Under the pieces are notes generated by a model. It saw nothing but the letters and a program-made list of their open reading frames with translations, was not told where the DNA came from and made no database searches. From Euborellia annulipes (lineage: Eukaryota; Arthropoda; Insecta; Dermaptera; Anisolabididae): a DNA stretch of 64,000 bases. Positions 34,466 through 46,672 of the stretch are shown here, one piece after another. Each line of letters opens with the position of its first letter. Position 1 is the stretch's first letter. The stretch is taken from the NCBI GenBank assembly GCA_023213315.1, contig JAKCPI010026209.1:1-64000 (forward strand). Direction: 5' to 3'. The translations under genes and the position numbers were made by a program.

Positions 34466-35840
34466 ATGATAACAACTGTGAAAGCCTAAACTAAAAAACA
34501 AAAAACCTTAAGAAAAGTTTATTTTTTCGACCATGATATTAATTTATCTAATCAGCATCACTTCTCTCTTGGTCTTTCAAATACTCATTATTTGGTATCA
34601 TTATTAATTTTTCCGTTTTTATTATATTTATTCATAATATTTTTCGACGTTAGTTTTTAATATTTTTTTTTTTAAACTAATAAGGCTAAATATAATATAT
34701 ACCTATTTTAATATAATAACAATAAATTATAATAATTTTAATATAATTCGATTTGTTTCATTCAATATGTGAAAAACATTTTTTTTTTTTTTTGGGAATT
34801 TTTCAGTATTTAATGAGTGACTGACGGAAGTTTTTATTATTATTTTTTTTTAATAGAAATCTCATTTTGAAAAACTTAATTTTATTCAGGACAAATGTGC
34901 AATTTTAAGTTTTTTTTTTATTATTATATTATTATTATTGATTTTTAACTTAAGATAATTTCTTAGTCATTTTGCAAGATATAAACATTAAACATAATAT
35001 ATATAAAATATTTTAATCTTATTTATGTCGTGTATGTTTTTTATTAGCGCGAGTTATTTTAAATGAATTTTTTAATCATAAGGTAGAAAGGCATATAATA
35101 CATCCACATAAATAAATTTATAATAAAATGATAAGAACTTTGTAAATATTAATGACTGATTTATTTTATTTTTTTAGGCATCATTTTGCCTAAATATTTA
35201 TAGAAAATATATATATATATATATATATATAAAATTGAAATGTCCAATAAGAATGGTTTAAAATGGCATTTTTATAAAATTTATTAATTTTATCGGTCAA
35301 AAAAAAATTCTCATGTATATTTTACTGAATTATATTTTAAAAAATTAAATTGTAAATTTATGTTCTTTTTAAGCCATTTGATTTGATTCCATGACAATTA
35401 CGCGATAAATTAAAAATTTATCTATTTTATAGTCATACTCAAAAAAAATAAATATATCAGCGTTTCTTAATCTATGGAGCGCAAAAAAAGGGAATGGGTA
35501 CAAAATACCAAAAATGCCATAATCTTGAAGACTTGACAAAAGTCTAATAAAATGTCCAGGCAGGTAAAATTGTAAAAATTGACCACTACATGTATATATG
35601 GTTAATATAATTTATTGAACAGCGTAGAGAACGATACTATTTAGCATACTCGCGATTATTATTGTTATAGCCCGCATATCCTATTTGAATAAATTTCTTC
35701 CTTGATTTCAAAAACTTATTATACTACATAAAGTAGCTAGAAACTTGGAGCTTTCATAAAATTTCATAACTACTCCTCCTTCTTCTTCGAGGGTCAGGGC
35801 GCATCGCGGACATCTCTATTAGCGCCACAAGGCTCAGGCA
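34466..35840. other. AT-rich, no gene seen
   Basis: A (TA) run at about 35204-35231. Nothing else recognised. Confidence 0.4.
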
Positions 35841-35848
35841 ATTCCGTT

Positions 35849-35975
35849 TTATATTTTGTTAAACATCTTGATCTCTTTCAGATACAGAATGACAGGGTCT
35901 TGGTTTTTGGGACGGCTAAACATCAGCAAATTTCTTCTTTTCGAAAAACTTATCACGTACGGGTTCAAGGCCACT
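35849..35975 (-). pseudogene. Possible LINE reverse transcriptase scrap
   Basis: Minus-strand VISFSKRRNLLMFSRPKNQD followed by PVILYL resembles the segment after the catalytic YxDD box in jockey-like reverse transcriptases (fskxKT..mxFsR.....p.l.l.g). Too short for certainty. Confidence 0.35.
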
Positions 35976-35984
35976 GCACTCGAA

Positions 35985-36350
35985 AATATATTTAAAATCT
36001 CATGCACCAGGTAGATAAATTCTTGGTTTAATAAAAGATGGTAAATATAATTTTTCATATATATATCTCTCTCCCCCCCCCCAAAAAGAGGCGCACAAGG
36101 AGTTTAAAAAAAAAAAAAAAAATTTTTTAAAAAACAACCCCTTCCCCCCCACAAAACATTGCCCCCTCTCGGGGATATTTCTTTATTTCAGTGCTTATAG
36201 AGGCTAACAAGTTTGCGCAACAATTTCGACGAAAAAAGTGATTTTTGCGCAAACTTGAAAAATATATACACTGTATATATATGAAAAATTATATTTGTCA
36301 TCTTTTATTAAACCAAGAATTTATCTACCTGGTGCATGAGATTTTAATTG
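35985..36350. repeat. Foldback with corrupted loop
   Basis: Arms of about 70 bp (35990-36060 and 36275-36345) share ATCTCATGCACCAGGTAGAT. The loop holds a C/A homopolymer patch at about 36070-36165 that looks like bad consensus. Confidence 0.65.
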
Positions 36351-37027
36351 GAAGACTTGTTCACACTAAAATAATCGTGGAAAATATATTTAATTGTGAG
36401 TCGATGGTCACAGGAGGATCAGTTTGGGGGTCATTTTCCACTAAATGGTGCAGGTGCGTGATCCTAGTGTCCAATTCCTACTCTAGTCCGCACTACATCA
36501 TCTCTTCTTTCCATAATTGAATGATAATCGTTAGTGATCCTTGGCTTAATTGAGCGAAGATTATTTTCGGGTTCAGCGTCCCACTCGCTTTGCCAGATCT
36601 GAATCAATTTCTCACGGACCAGGAGTTTGAAGTCTTGCGTAGTAATTCCATTGACATCAATCATTGCTTTATGCGCTCCAACAGCTAGTTCATTTCCATG
36701 AATTCCGCTGTGGTTTGCAACCCATTTAAATATAATATTATATTGGTTTTCCTTTAGTATAGTCAGGATGTTCCAGATTTCCGCTAACACAGAATGGGCG
36801 AGATTACAATTCTTAATCGATTAAATGGAACTTGGCGAGCCGGAGATTATAAGAAAGTTTTTGTTGTTCATCGTTGACAGCATTTTAATAGCATGTCTTA
36901 TGGTTAGGAGTTCGGCGGTATATATGGATGTAGAGCTGGAATATTTCAGATGTATTCTTCCTACGACACCAGCGAGACCCTTAGATCCATCAGTGTAAAT
37001 TTGAATATATCCAGGATGGAGTGACAC
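36300..37027 (-). pseudogene. LINE ORF2 RNase H domain, decayed
   Basis: Minus strand: IQIYTDGSKG (first catalytic Asp), STSIYTAELLTIRHAI (catalytic Glu), then a region where the third acid is lost (LIISGSPSS), then WVANHSGIHGNELAVG, where the canonical NExAD has Asp changed to Val. A frameshift near 36800 splits it. RVGIGH and THLHH downstream match the usual RIGHTRxTHxH after RNase H in jockey/R1-type LINEs. Two of the four catalytic acids are gone. Confidence 0.75.
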
Positions 37028-37124
37028 ATCTTAACTACACTTTAAATCATCTAATTTTTTTTTTATTTATTTGAAATTCTTATCGGGATCCCCGTTTATT
37101 TACCCGAGGTGCTTCCGCGAACGA

Positions 37125-37370
37125 AGACACATACAGTGCAGAGAAAAGATATTGAACAAGCTCGCGTCTGCCTGGCTTTTGAGCCTTACGCATGGGCAAC
37201 CATTTACAACAGCCTGTATAGTTAGTTGCTTCCAAATGGACATGTCCCCTGCAGGGTTCTCTTAACAACAACTCAATATACAGACTTTTGTAAATGGTTG
37301 CCTGTGCGTGGGGCTCAAAAGCCAGGTGGACGCCAGCTTGTCCAATATCTATTCTCTGCACGGTACCTCA
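37125..37370. repeat. Foldback, GC-richer
   Basis: Arms of about 95 bp (GTGCAGAGAAAAGATATTGA ... GGCTTTTGAGCC ... GGGCAACCATTTACAA) around a 50-base loop. More GC than surroundings. Confidence 0.75.
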
Positions 37371-37479
37371 GACCCAACCGGTCTCTGGCCGTAGCCATCT
37401 ACCGGCACCCCTTGAAGTTACATTATTTTCTATCTCAAACTCCTCCTCCTGCGTTCGATAAATAAATATTTTTTATTTA

Positions 37480-40447
37480 ATGAAAAAATCCCACAAACTC
37501 AGGATTTGAAGAGCCGATCTTAAATAATCTAATGCGATCCTGTTAACTTCCGAAAGCTCTATGTCACTAGTTAATGTAATATTTTTTATATCAAGGAAAG
37601 ACCTTGTAAAACTCTGTGATCGAGATATTCTTATGGATTAATTAGTATTTTTTGCCAATTTTATCTGTTCTTAAGCGAACTACGACCGATTTGCTATATA
37701 ATACTAGATCATAGATTCTTAAAATGTGTACTATGGACACGAAAGGATAGATGAAGTTATAGAGGAATATCTAGGAATATTTTTTTCTTTAAGTCTTTTG
37801 ACCGATTTGAAATTTAAATAATAAATATATATATTTTTTCCACTAAGAGAATAAAATGCCTTTAAGCCATTAGATCATGATAAATAAATTAATTTAACTA
37901 ATTTATGTATAGTTACTAAACTATACCTTGTGAAATTTAATTTAATTAAGGACATTCTTAATTATTCTTTCTATTGAAAATAGTGCAAATTGTAAAATAA
38001 ATGTAAAAATCTTACTAAGATTTATAATTTAAGCATTATTTTTAGTTATAGAAAAACAATATCTAAAGTTTTTTTTTAGATTTAAACAAATTAAGCACTC
38101 TTTTCAAAATAAAGAATTAATATATTTTACTACGTGAACTGCCATACAGAGAGTTAGCGCTGTATTTTATTAAAAAATGAAAAAAAAAACCTGTTGAAAA
38201 AAATTAATCATTTAATTATGAAAATTATAAGAAAAAAAAATTATTATTTTTGGATAAATTTAGTTGATTGGCACTCGGCTTATGAATTTGATTTTACTCT
38301 TTAATAAAATATATATTTTCAAGTTGCATTGTTTTCTTATTAAGACTGACAATTTGATATTTTTTTTTTTATTAATGTTTATTTGAGCTTAAAGATTGGG
38401 GCATGTCAAAAAAGGATTATGTAAGGGAAGTAGAAAAATTTTTCTGACATTTTTATAAACTCTGCTTAATATATAACACCCCCAATTAAATAATAATTAT
38501 TTAAGATAAAGATCATAGCTCAAATATCAATTATAAATTAATTAATAATATTTACATCCAAGGCTGATAAAATTGTTAATCCCCATCCATGTATATATTA
38601 TTAATATATATTATGTTAAATTGTTGAATTGTTCAATCATCATGATTTGATTGACTGTTCTGATGATTTTTTCTTTTGGAACTATCTTGAAAAATTATTG
38701 TTTATGAGGCGATAAAGTCATGAATTCCTTAAGCTCCAAAAAAAATAATTATTGTGGATGATGGAGTCAATAAATATAGTAAGACTTTGCAACTAATATT
38801 TCATATTATCGGAGCCGGCTGGCAAGAATAATGTAGAGCAGGAATGTTACCAGAAAATTTTTAGACCCCACCCCCCTCTCTCCCGAGAGGTAAAAATCCC
38901 CCACCCCAAATGAAAAAATAAAAAAAAATATAATTCTTAACAGTATTTAAATTTTGAACACTGTGTTTTTCTATATATATTTCATCTTTGTTTATAATTA
39001 AAATTATTTAGTATATGTGAGGTTTCACTAAGAAAGAAATATTGAATTTCTAACTCGATATATTTCGGGATATTAACCCAACTTCAGGAGTACATGTGAC
39101 TGAGTGAATAAAAGAATAGATGCTACCAAGCAGGCTTGGATAGGAGTGGGGGGAGGAGTTGGGGAAATGTGTGACTGCTTGAGACTAGGGTTGCCTATGG
39201 AGGGGGGTTGCCTCTTCTAGGAAGGACTTTAATTTGCTGGGTCAACTGTTTGTTTATAATTTCTGGATCCCCTCCCCCCATATCCCATCTATCTACAAGC
39301 CTTACAGACATCCTGTTAGCCTGGCACTGCATAATAATAAAATAATAGTGAATGCAAAGTTACATCCTCAGACTCCACCACATCACAAAATAATAATAAA
39401 ATTATCAAATAAAAATTCTATATTATTAATTATTTAGAAAAATAACTCAAAATTATAATTTTAATTAAATAGTAATATTAAAAGCATAGTGTATGAAATA
39501 AAATATATGAAAATTTTTATCAATGATAATATTTGCCAAATTTAGAAGATCAAATTAAATATCTTTATAGTATTAATGAAAAAACAATAAAAATTTTCAA
39601 ATATTTTATTTCTCTTTATTATTTGTAAAAAAAAAAAAAATGTTGAGCATTTCCCATTTGAATTATCTCAAGTTCAAATCCACAATATACCAAAAATTAT
39701 TCAAGATTTTTATTGTGAAAGAAAGGAAGTGACATCTTCCCTTCAACAAATTGTAAATATACCAGTATTAATTTTTCTAGTGGAAAAATAAAATATTTCG
39801 AATATTTTTGATAACTTCGGCAAATTTTTTTTTATCTCCAAAGTCAATTATAGTTATTCTTCCACTGCCGATTTTTTGTAAATTTATTTTATTAATTTTC
39901 CATCTTTGGTTTTTATTATATTCAAAAAATTTTGATGGGAAATGTTCAATATATATTCTTGAGAAATATTTAGATTTAAGAATAAAGCGATTTCACTTTT
40001 AAAATTATTGATAGTTCCAATCACATCAGATTTGTTGCCTTTTTATATCGTTAGGACTATTGTTACAAGTTGAATTGTTAAAGAACCACCCCCTTTTAAC
40101 CGTTCTCTTTAAGAAATGGACCAAAATCACTAATAAAAGATGATGTAGAAACAATTCAAAATTCATAATGCAACTTGAGATTGTAGCTCGCACTATCGTT
40201 GTAAATAAAAAAAATAAAAAAAAGAGAAAAATTCCGAGTGCAGGGATCCCAAATTACCCTCTTCATTCACTTCTCTTAGCTGGCGCGAATATCCCTCCTC
40301 CCCCCTGGACACTTGATAAACGTTTTATTATTGAGTGTCGCTCTTATAATTGTTACAAGTGTTGTATATAGAGACATAAAAACAAATATATATACAATTT
40401 ATTCTATATTCGTGTTATTTATTTTTTCTATTCCGTTAACCCTTATA
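37480..40447. other. Gene-free AT-rich stretch
   Basis: No exon supported. A single CTGAAGT-stem-GAAA motif on the minus strand at about 39062-39087. The GC-richer patch at 39110-39310 is unassigned. Confidence 0.4.
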
Positions 40448-40864
40448 CAGGTCTATTCTCTAAAAACAGACGTTAAAATCTAAAATAAACAAATGGGTGT
40501 TAAAAAGTAATGTAAAAACAATCAGCGTTAAAAAAATGCTATTCTCTAAACAAAGTTTTAACAGCGACGTTAACGTGTTCCTTTTATTTCAAAGCTATCA
40601 AAATCATAACCTTTTTTTAGGTTATGGACGCCATTTTTATTTTAAACACGACGTTAAAATATTAAAGGCACCCCCTAGACATGGCATTAATTTTTAACAC
40701 TATTTACTAAATGTTAACGCTTTGGCTTTAAAGTTTTTGTTTACAGAATAGCTATTTGAGGCAAAGAAGTGATTTTGAATAGCATTTTTTAACCCTGATT
40801 GTTTTTACATTACTTTTTAACACCTATTTTAAATTATAACGTCTGTTTTTAGAGAATAGACCTG
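40448..40864. mobile_element. 417-bp terminal-inverted-repeat element
   Basis: Ends CAGGTCTATTCTCTAAAAAC and its complement. Inverted arms reach about 110 bp, including AAAAACAATCAGCGTT and a second internal TATTCTCTAAA / AGAATAGC. Non-coding, contains many GTTAA motifs. No target duplication clear enough to assign a superfamily. Confidence 0.75.
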
Positions 40865-40867
40865 ATA

Positions 40868-40930
40868 GAGTTTTATTCAAGCCATTTGGATACCAAATGA
40901 AAAACAAGTGTGAGTGTTAAAAAAAACCCT
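40868..40930 (+). repeat. SINE family A remnant
   Basis: TTCAAGCCATTTGGATACC then a jump to GTGTGAGTGTTAAAAAAA; internally deleted. Confidence 0.5.
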
Positions 40931-41261
40931 TAAAGAGAGGGGACGCTAAACTTAAATACTTTTAGTAACTATGAATTATAACAAGAGAAATGATAAAAAA
41001 AAAATATTAATATATGCTTCATGAATATTAAAAATTAAAAAACCTAATTAGATATAATTTAAGATGACCCATGGGATCAAGGAAAATAAAAAAAAATTGT
41101 AAAGAGAGAAATAAGTAGGCCTAGACTTGTTAGTTGAAATGAAAAAATTAAGTGTTGAATCATTAGAGCTTTACTAAAGTCATCATCATCAGCTAATTCA
41201 GTTGTTCTCTAATTGTGTGTGTATGGGGGGGAGGGGGGGGGCAGAAAATGCCCAAGAAGCA

Positions 41262-41440
41262 CCGCAGTCGCGGTTAAGCAATGCCAAGCGCGGCGAAATC
41301 TCGGGTTGGCGACCCTGAGGAATCAACGAGTGGAACATCCCCTGGTAGCCATCGATATTATCAAATTAATTATACTATATGAAAATTAAAACCCTAATGG
41401 CCTTTGCAACCGTAAAGGGGAATTAAAAAAAAAAGAAAAA
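41262..41440 (+). repeat. SINE with a 5S-rRNA-like head
   Basis: GTTAAGCAATGCCAAGCGCG then CTCGGGTTGGCGACC and CTGAGGAA align in order and spacing with the internal promoter of 5S rRNA (box A TTAAGCAxCGTCGGGCGCGG, box C GATGGGTGACCGCCTGGGAA). The element ends with CCCTAATGGCCTTTGCAACC, then an A-rich tail, the same 3' motif as the tRNA-derived SINEs here. Suggests the SINE3 class. Confidence 0.5.
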
Positions 41441-42015
41441 AGTTTTTATTTCATAATTAATTTAATTAATATAATAATTTTTACTTTCTCTTACCTCTAT
41501 ATATATGTTAATATATAGAGAAAGTGTTGGATTCATGTCAAAAATTCGATGCCGAGATATTGATGGACGTCAAAACTTCCACTGAATCCACTGAAGTGGT
41601 TTTCGCGACATGGTCTGTCTCTTTGTGTGTCTGTGTGTGCGTCTGTCTGTGAACAAAATGTCTCAAGAACGAAAAGAGCTAGGAAGTTGAAATTTTATAT
41701 TTAAGTTAGGCACTCCCATGGGACGTGACACGAACCTTTTTAACAAAATCGACCAAAGAGTACTAGTACTTTACTGATGTACTTTTTCAGTTTTTTTCGA
41801 TTTTCTCAAAATTTGCTCCAACGATTTTGATTAAAATTCAAAAATCAATTATTTTTTAGATGCTCTTTAAAATGTATATTCTAATTTTGCCATTAAAATC
41901 TTACGAAGACCACTTTACTCTTGTACTTCATAGGAAAGATTGCCATAGTAACAGAATATAAATATATTTCTCTTTATAAATTTTACATCATGAATTTAAA
42001 ATGCACCGTACTGTC

Positions 42016-42534
42016 CAAGGGCGGATACAAGGGGGGGGGGGGTAAAGGGGGTAATTACCCCCCCCACCGAGATTCGAAAAAAATACCATTTTTTTCGCAA
42101 AAAAATTTATTTATTTATTTATTTATTTATTTTTTTTTTTTTTTGAAAAAACATTCACACTTTTTTCTCATTCACACTCACACACACATTCACACTGTCT
42201 TTTCGGCAGCTCAGGCCATATAAGACATTTACTATAACCGTTATTTATGAATTTATATATATTAGGGTCCAGGCATTTTTATTTAAGCCATCTGGTATCC
42301 AGATGGCTTAAATAAAATCATCGGACTGAAATTTATTTATTTATTTTTTTTTTTTTTTTATGTAAAATTTTTAAAATTAATACTTAAAAATTTGATGTGT
42401 ATTTATATTCTGGCAAACAAGTACAGAATGCGCTTTTAAATTACCGAAATTAAAAAAAAAATAGTGTGCTGTGCGACGAGTCACACCAGATTACCCCCCC
42501 CCCCCCCCGAGAAACACCTCTGGATCCGCCCTTG
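42016..42534. mobile_element. hAT MITE (CAAGGGCGGAT termini)
   Basis: Inverted ends CAAGGGCGGATACAAG / CTCTGGATCCGCCCTTG with a perfect 8-bp duplication GTACTGTC (42008-42015, 42535-42542). Contains C/G runs and, near its right end, GTGCGACGAGTCACACCAGA, taken from the Helentron hairpin. A SINE fragment lengthens this copy to 519 bp; the others are about 256. Confidence 0.88.
42145..42328 (-). repeat. SINE family A, 5'-truncated, inside the MITE
   Basis: Body and 3' part only, ending at the TCGGACTG segment. Flanked on both sides by AAATTTATTTATTTATTT, a probable target duplication. Confidence 0.7.
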
Positions 42535-42649
42535 GTACTGTCTAAATATATCTCAACACAAAAAATCTGGCCTGACAAGCTCAGTACACAACTTTGTCTT
42601 GCCAAAGGGTAAGAGAAAGTTGTCTTCTGTGCGACCAGTCACACCAGAT

Positions 42650-43060
42650 TTTTTATATTAAAATTTTTTTATTTAATTCGCCTTAAAAAAAATTCAATAA
42701 AAATAAAAAAACTCTTGAAAAATTCCTTAAAATGCCTTCCAAGCTATTCGAGAAACAAATTTACACACAATCCTACTTAAAGGAAAAAAAATAAATAAAA
42801 TAATAATAATAATAATATAAATTTCCCCCTACGCAAAATAAAATTTTCTTGCTTCGGACCTGGACGCACATAAAAAATTTTAATTTGAAGAAAAATACCG
42901 AGTTCAACTTATAGATCATGCGAGATGACCAATATTTTATGGAGCAACGGAAACATTCTGATTGATTATAAGAGTGCGGGAACCAAAAAACTTGAGAATC
43001 CTTTTTCCCCTCCCTTATACCCGAGCTTTACTTGTCTACGGTACAATTTAGAATTTTAAA
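42650..43060. other. Unassigned sequence before the candidate small gene
   Basis: AT-rich to 42860, then ordinary-looking sequence of moderate GC; possible promoter and 5' UTR of the next feature. Confidence 0.3.
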
Positions 43061-43697
43061 ATGAATCAGCTGATTTCGGAAGTCCCATTGACCCAGTTCT
43101 ATTCAATGAATGCAATTAAGAATCTCCTGAAACTCTCGATTACAGACAATAAAATAATCGTTTTATTGAGGGTAAGGTAAACTTTATGGTCTTATAATAA
43201 AAGGTATGAGAATGAAGACTTTTTATTATATTTGACGAAAGTAAATTTCTACCTAGTAAGATATAATCCAATTGAGAGAAAAAAATAGAGGTAATCAACT
43301 ATAATAAAAAGTAATTTCTTCATAAAAGTAATTGCTTATCAAATGTGTTAACATATTAATAAAAATAAATGAATAGTTATTATAGTCGTTTAGAGAAATG
43401 GTTCTCTAATTATTTTGCTTCTCTTAATATCTATCAGAATTTTTCCGCGGCTACATTTGTCATTTCTCTACTAATATTAGAATAGAATAATTTCATGGCA
43501 GAGCCGTAGCTCACACAGTTAAAGAATCATTGATTTAGAGAAAATAAAATAACTATTCTATTATAAATTAATTTATTTTTCGAGCGATTCTTCCAATCCT
43601 CAAAATTTTCCAGACATGTTTGGTTTGGCAAGCGCGCGCGCGCCTTGTCGCAGACGACATATTTAACAGAGAGGTGCGAGTGGTTGCCATGCATTAG
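43061..43697 (+). CDS. Possible two-exon gene, 64 aa, unknown
   Basis: Exon 43061-43171 encodes MNQLISEVPLTQFYSMNAIK and 17 more residues, ending at a GAGG/GTAAGG donor. An acceptor (AATCCTCAAAATTTTCCAG) opens 43614-43697, encoding TCLVWQARARLVADDIFNRE, VRVVAMH and a stop. Both junctions are phase 0. The ATG has A at -3 and an in-frame stop just upstream. It lies in one of the few repeat-free stretches of this half. The second exon has an alternating GC run (GCGCGCGCGCGC). Not recognised as a family, and the match of phases could be chance. Confidence 0.3.
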
Positions 43698-43820
43698 GCG
43701 TAGAACCTCAGGGCCCAATTTTTTGACTTATAAATATAGTTGGAAATAATTAACAATAAGCCAAATAAAAGCTGAAGAGCATCAATTTTTGGACAGAGAT
43801 ATATATTGCGAATAAAAAAA

Positions 43821-44410
43821 ATCTGGTGTGACTGATCGCACAGCACACAACTTTCTCTTACCCTTCGACAAGAGAAAGTTCTCACACCAGATTTTTTGTG
43901 TTGAGATATGATTAGTTTCCGACAGTACGGTACATTCAAGATGTAAAATTTATAAGTAGGGGAAAATATTTATATTTTGTTTCCATGGCAACCATTTCCC
44001 CTCTTTTCTATGAAGTGTACAAGAAGTCAAGAAGTAAAGTGGGCTTCCGAAGATTTCAATGGAAAAATTAGAATATACATTTTAAAGAGAATCTAAAAAA
44101 TAATTGATTTTTGAATTTTAATCAAAATCGTTGGAGCGAATTTTGAGAAAATGAAAAAAAAAACAACTGAAAAACTACATCAGTAAAGTACTAGTAATTT
44201 TTAGCCGATTTTGATTAAAAGCTCATTTTCACGCTCCAGAGGGGTGTCTAACTTAAATATAAAATTCCAACCAAGTAGCTCAATGACTTCATGCTTAAAA
44301 TTGAATACAAACAGACACACACACAGAGATACAGACCATGTCGCGAAAACCACTTTTTTGGATTCAGGGGACCTCAAAACGTGTATATATATATAGAGGA
44401 AAGAGAAAGT
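43821..44410 (-). mobile_element. Helentron-like element
   Basis: ATCTGGTGTGACTG at 43821; 3' hairpin shortened; right end AAGAGAAAGT at 44410 with the 5' hairpin region partly deleted. A runs on both flanks. Confidence 0.8.
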
Positions 44411-44470
44411 AAAAAATAAAAAAATAAAATATTTTGCACTCAATAAATTGATGTTTTATGGCTGTGGAGA

Positions 44471-44686
44471 TTTACTCAGGATTCGCAGGGACTTTGCAGC
44501 CAGGATATTAAATAAAAAAATCTTTTAGTTAATTTTTATTTGCCGACGTTTCGGTTGCCAATCACGACCTTCATCAGGGCAAATATTGTCAATTATATAC
44601 GATCTCAACGTCGGCAAAATAAAAATTAAATAAAAGATTTTTTATTTAATATCCTCGCTACAAAGTCCCTGCGAATCCTGAGTAAA
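44471..44686. repeat. Foldback, same family as 51227-51414
   Basis: Arms TTTACTCAGGATTCGCAGGG ... GCAGCCAGGATATTAAATAA with complement. The loop, minus strand: CTGATGA (44577-44571), A, a GGT..ACC stem, GAAA (44552-44549), CGTCGGC. Confidence 0.85.
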
Positions 44687-44736
44687 ATATTTTGCCATTC
44701 TCAAGCTGGTAGCCATGGATAGGCCTATAAACATAA

Positions 44737-45246
44737 GTGGGTCTCAAAATGTTCTGTCAGTCTGTGTGTCGGTGTTTTTGTGAACAAAATATCTAAAAAT
44801 CGAAAAGAGCTGGAAGGTTAATTTTATATTTAAGGTAGGAACCAATCAACACGAAACAAAAAGCTTTTAAACAAACCATCAAAAATAGTAGTACTTTACT
44901 GATGTACTTTCTCAGTTTTTTTTTTTTTCGATTTTCTCAAAATTCTCTTTAACGTTTTTGATTAAAATTCACACATAAATCACCTACTTTTAGATGCTCT
45001 TTGAAATGTAAATTCTCATTTTGCCCTTGAAATTGTTTAAAGACCACTTTACTCTTGTACTTAATAGGAAAGATAGGAGAAATGGTTCCAATGGTAACAA
45101 AATATATTTCTATATTTTTCATCATGAATTCGAATATATAAGGTCAAGGGTTCGCATCCAGTCCCAGGCAAAAAAATTTAATTCAATAATCTGGTGTGAC
45201 AAGTACAGACATTACAGAAAGTTGTTGTTGGCTGTGTCACATCAGA
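44737..45246 (+). repeat. Truncated Helentron-like copy
   Basis: Begins near the GTCTGTGTGTCGG microsatellite, ends CACATCAGAT. A SINE B-box scrap (GGTCAAGGGTTCGCATCC) is inserted at about 45142-45185. Confidence 0.65.
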
Positions 45247-45771
45247 TTTTTTTATTATTTATATTTTGTTATTTGATTAAAATAAAAAGTCTATGAAATT
45301 GCTTTTTAAGAATTATAAAATTCAAAACGTTTAATATTGTTATTATTGAATACTTTTATTTAATTTAAAATATCATTTTCTATTTATTAAAAAAAAAGAG
45401 CAATTCACTTTTTTTTTTCAATTTAATTTCACTTTCACCTTACAAATGAAAAATTTTTAATATTTAAAAAAGATTATTACTATTATTTGTTAAAAAAAAT
45501 AAAGGATGCTAAATGACAGGACTTTCAACACTTATACTTGGTTGCGTGAAAAAAGTTTCTTTTGGGTTTCTTCCGAAGAACATTTAAAGCGATTGGCCAA
45601 CGTAACGAACAGCTCCATCGGGCCCCTGTAATAAGAATCCTAAGGTTAACGGCCCCCTCTCTTTGCTAACGGCGTTCCTTCTCTCAGAGAATATTTTTGC
45701 CTAGAGTCATAGACAGATCAAAGATACCAAGATGAAAAATGACAAAAATACCGTAAAAGAAAATACCAAAA
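45247..45771. other. No feature seen
   Basis: AT-rich to 45480, then a short moderate-GC stretch (ATTTAAAGCGATTGGCCAAC) with no exon structure. Confidence 0.4.
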
Positions 45772-46433
45772 ATCTGGAGTGACTGGCGCACAGCACACAA
45801 CTTTCTCTTACCTTCGGTAATCGAAAGTTGTTTACTCTGCTTGTCTTTTTGTGACGACACGTATTTAGTTTTCGACAGTACGGTACATTCGATTTTCAAG
45901 ACGTAAAATTTATATGTGAAAATATTTATTTTGTTACCATGGCAACCATTTCTCTTATCTTTTCTATGGAGTACAAGAGTAAAGTGGTCTTCAGAAGATG
46001 TCAATGGCAAAATGAGAATATACATTTTAAAGAGCATCTAAAAAATAACTGATTTTTGAATAAAAAAAAAAAAAAATTGTTGGAGCGAATTTAGAGAAAA
46101 TCGAAAAAAACTGAAAAACTGCATCAAACTGCATGCAGTAAAGTACTAGTACTCTTTGACCGATTTTGTTCAAAAGCTTCGTGTCACGTCCCAAGGGGGT
46201 GCCTAACTTAAATATAAAATTTCAGCCTTCTAGCTCAATTCCTTCATGCTTTAAATTGAACCCAGACAGACACACACAAACACACAGGCAGACAGACGCT
46301 GTCGCGAAAACCACTTTTTTGGATTCAGGGGACCTCAAAACGTGTATATCCATCAAAATCTCGACATCGAATTTTTGACATGAGTCCAATACTTTCTATT
46401 TTATATCACATATATACATAGGTAAGAGAAAGT
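45772..46433 (-). mobile_element. Helentron-like element, near full length
   Basis: ATCTGGAGTGACTGG to GGTAAGAGAAAGT at 46433; A runs on both flanks. Microsatellite ACACACAAACACACAGGCAG. Confidence 0.85.
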
Positions 46434-46672
46434 AAAAAAGAATTTAAAATAATGTGTTTTATTTGAAAATTTCTGAAAAAACTTATTATGTAAAATTCCA
46501 CTTCCGATTATCTTCCTCCAAAAGTTGAAAGAGATATACAATTTTGGTGTAGAAAACACACCTAATGTCTTTTAAGATATCACACTCACGTACTCAACGA
46601 GGCCTAAAAACGTCGAGAATCATTAAAATTTCGAAGGCGAATTTGTATTACATTCTCTACTTCGTATACAAA

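Larger units (their letters stand above)
41483..42649 (+). mobile_element. Helentron-like element with nested MITE
   Basis: 5' ACTTTCTCTTACC at 41483; 3' GTCACACCAGAT at 42649. Interrupted at GTACTGTC by the MITE 42016-42534. Flanked by T runs. Confidence 0.85.

Noticed and set aside
37071..37465. Open frames in the 37 kb foldback
   Set aside because: Frames on both strands mirror each other because of the palindrome; no family match.
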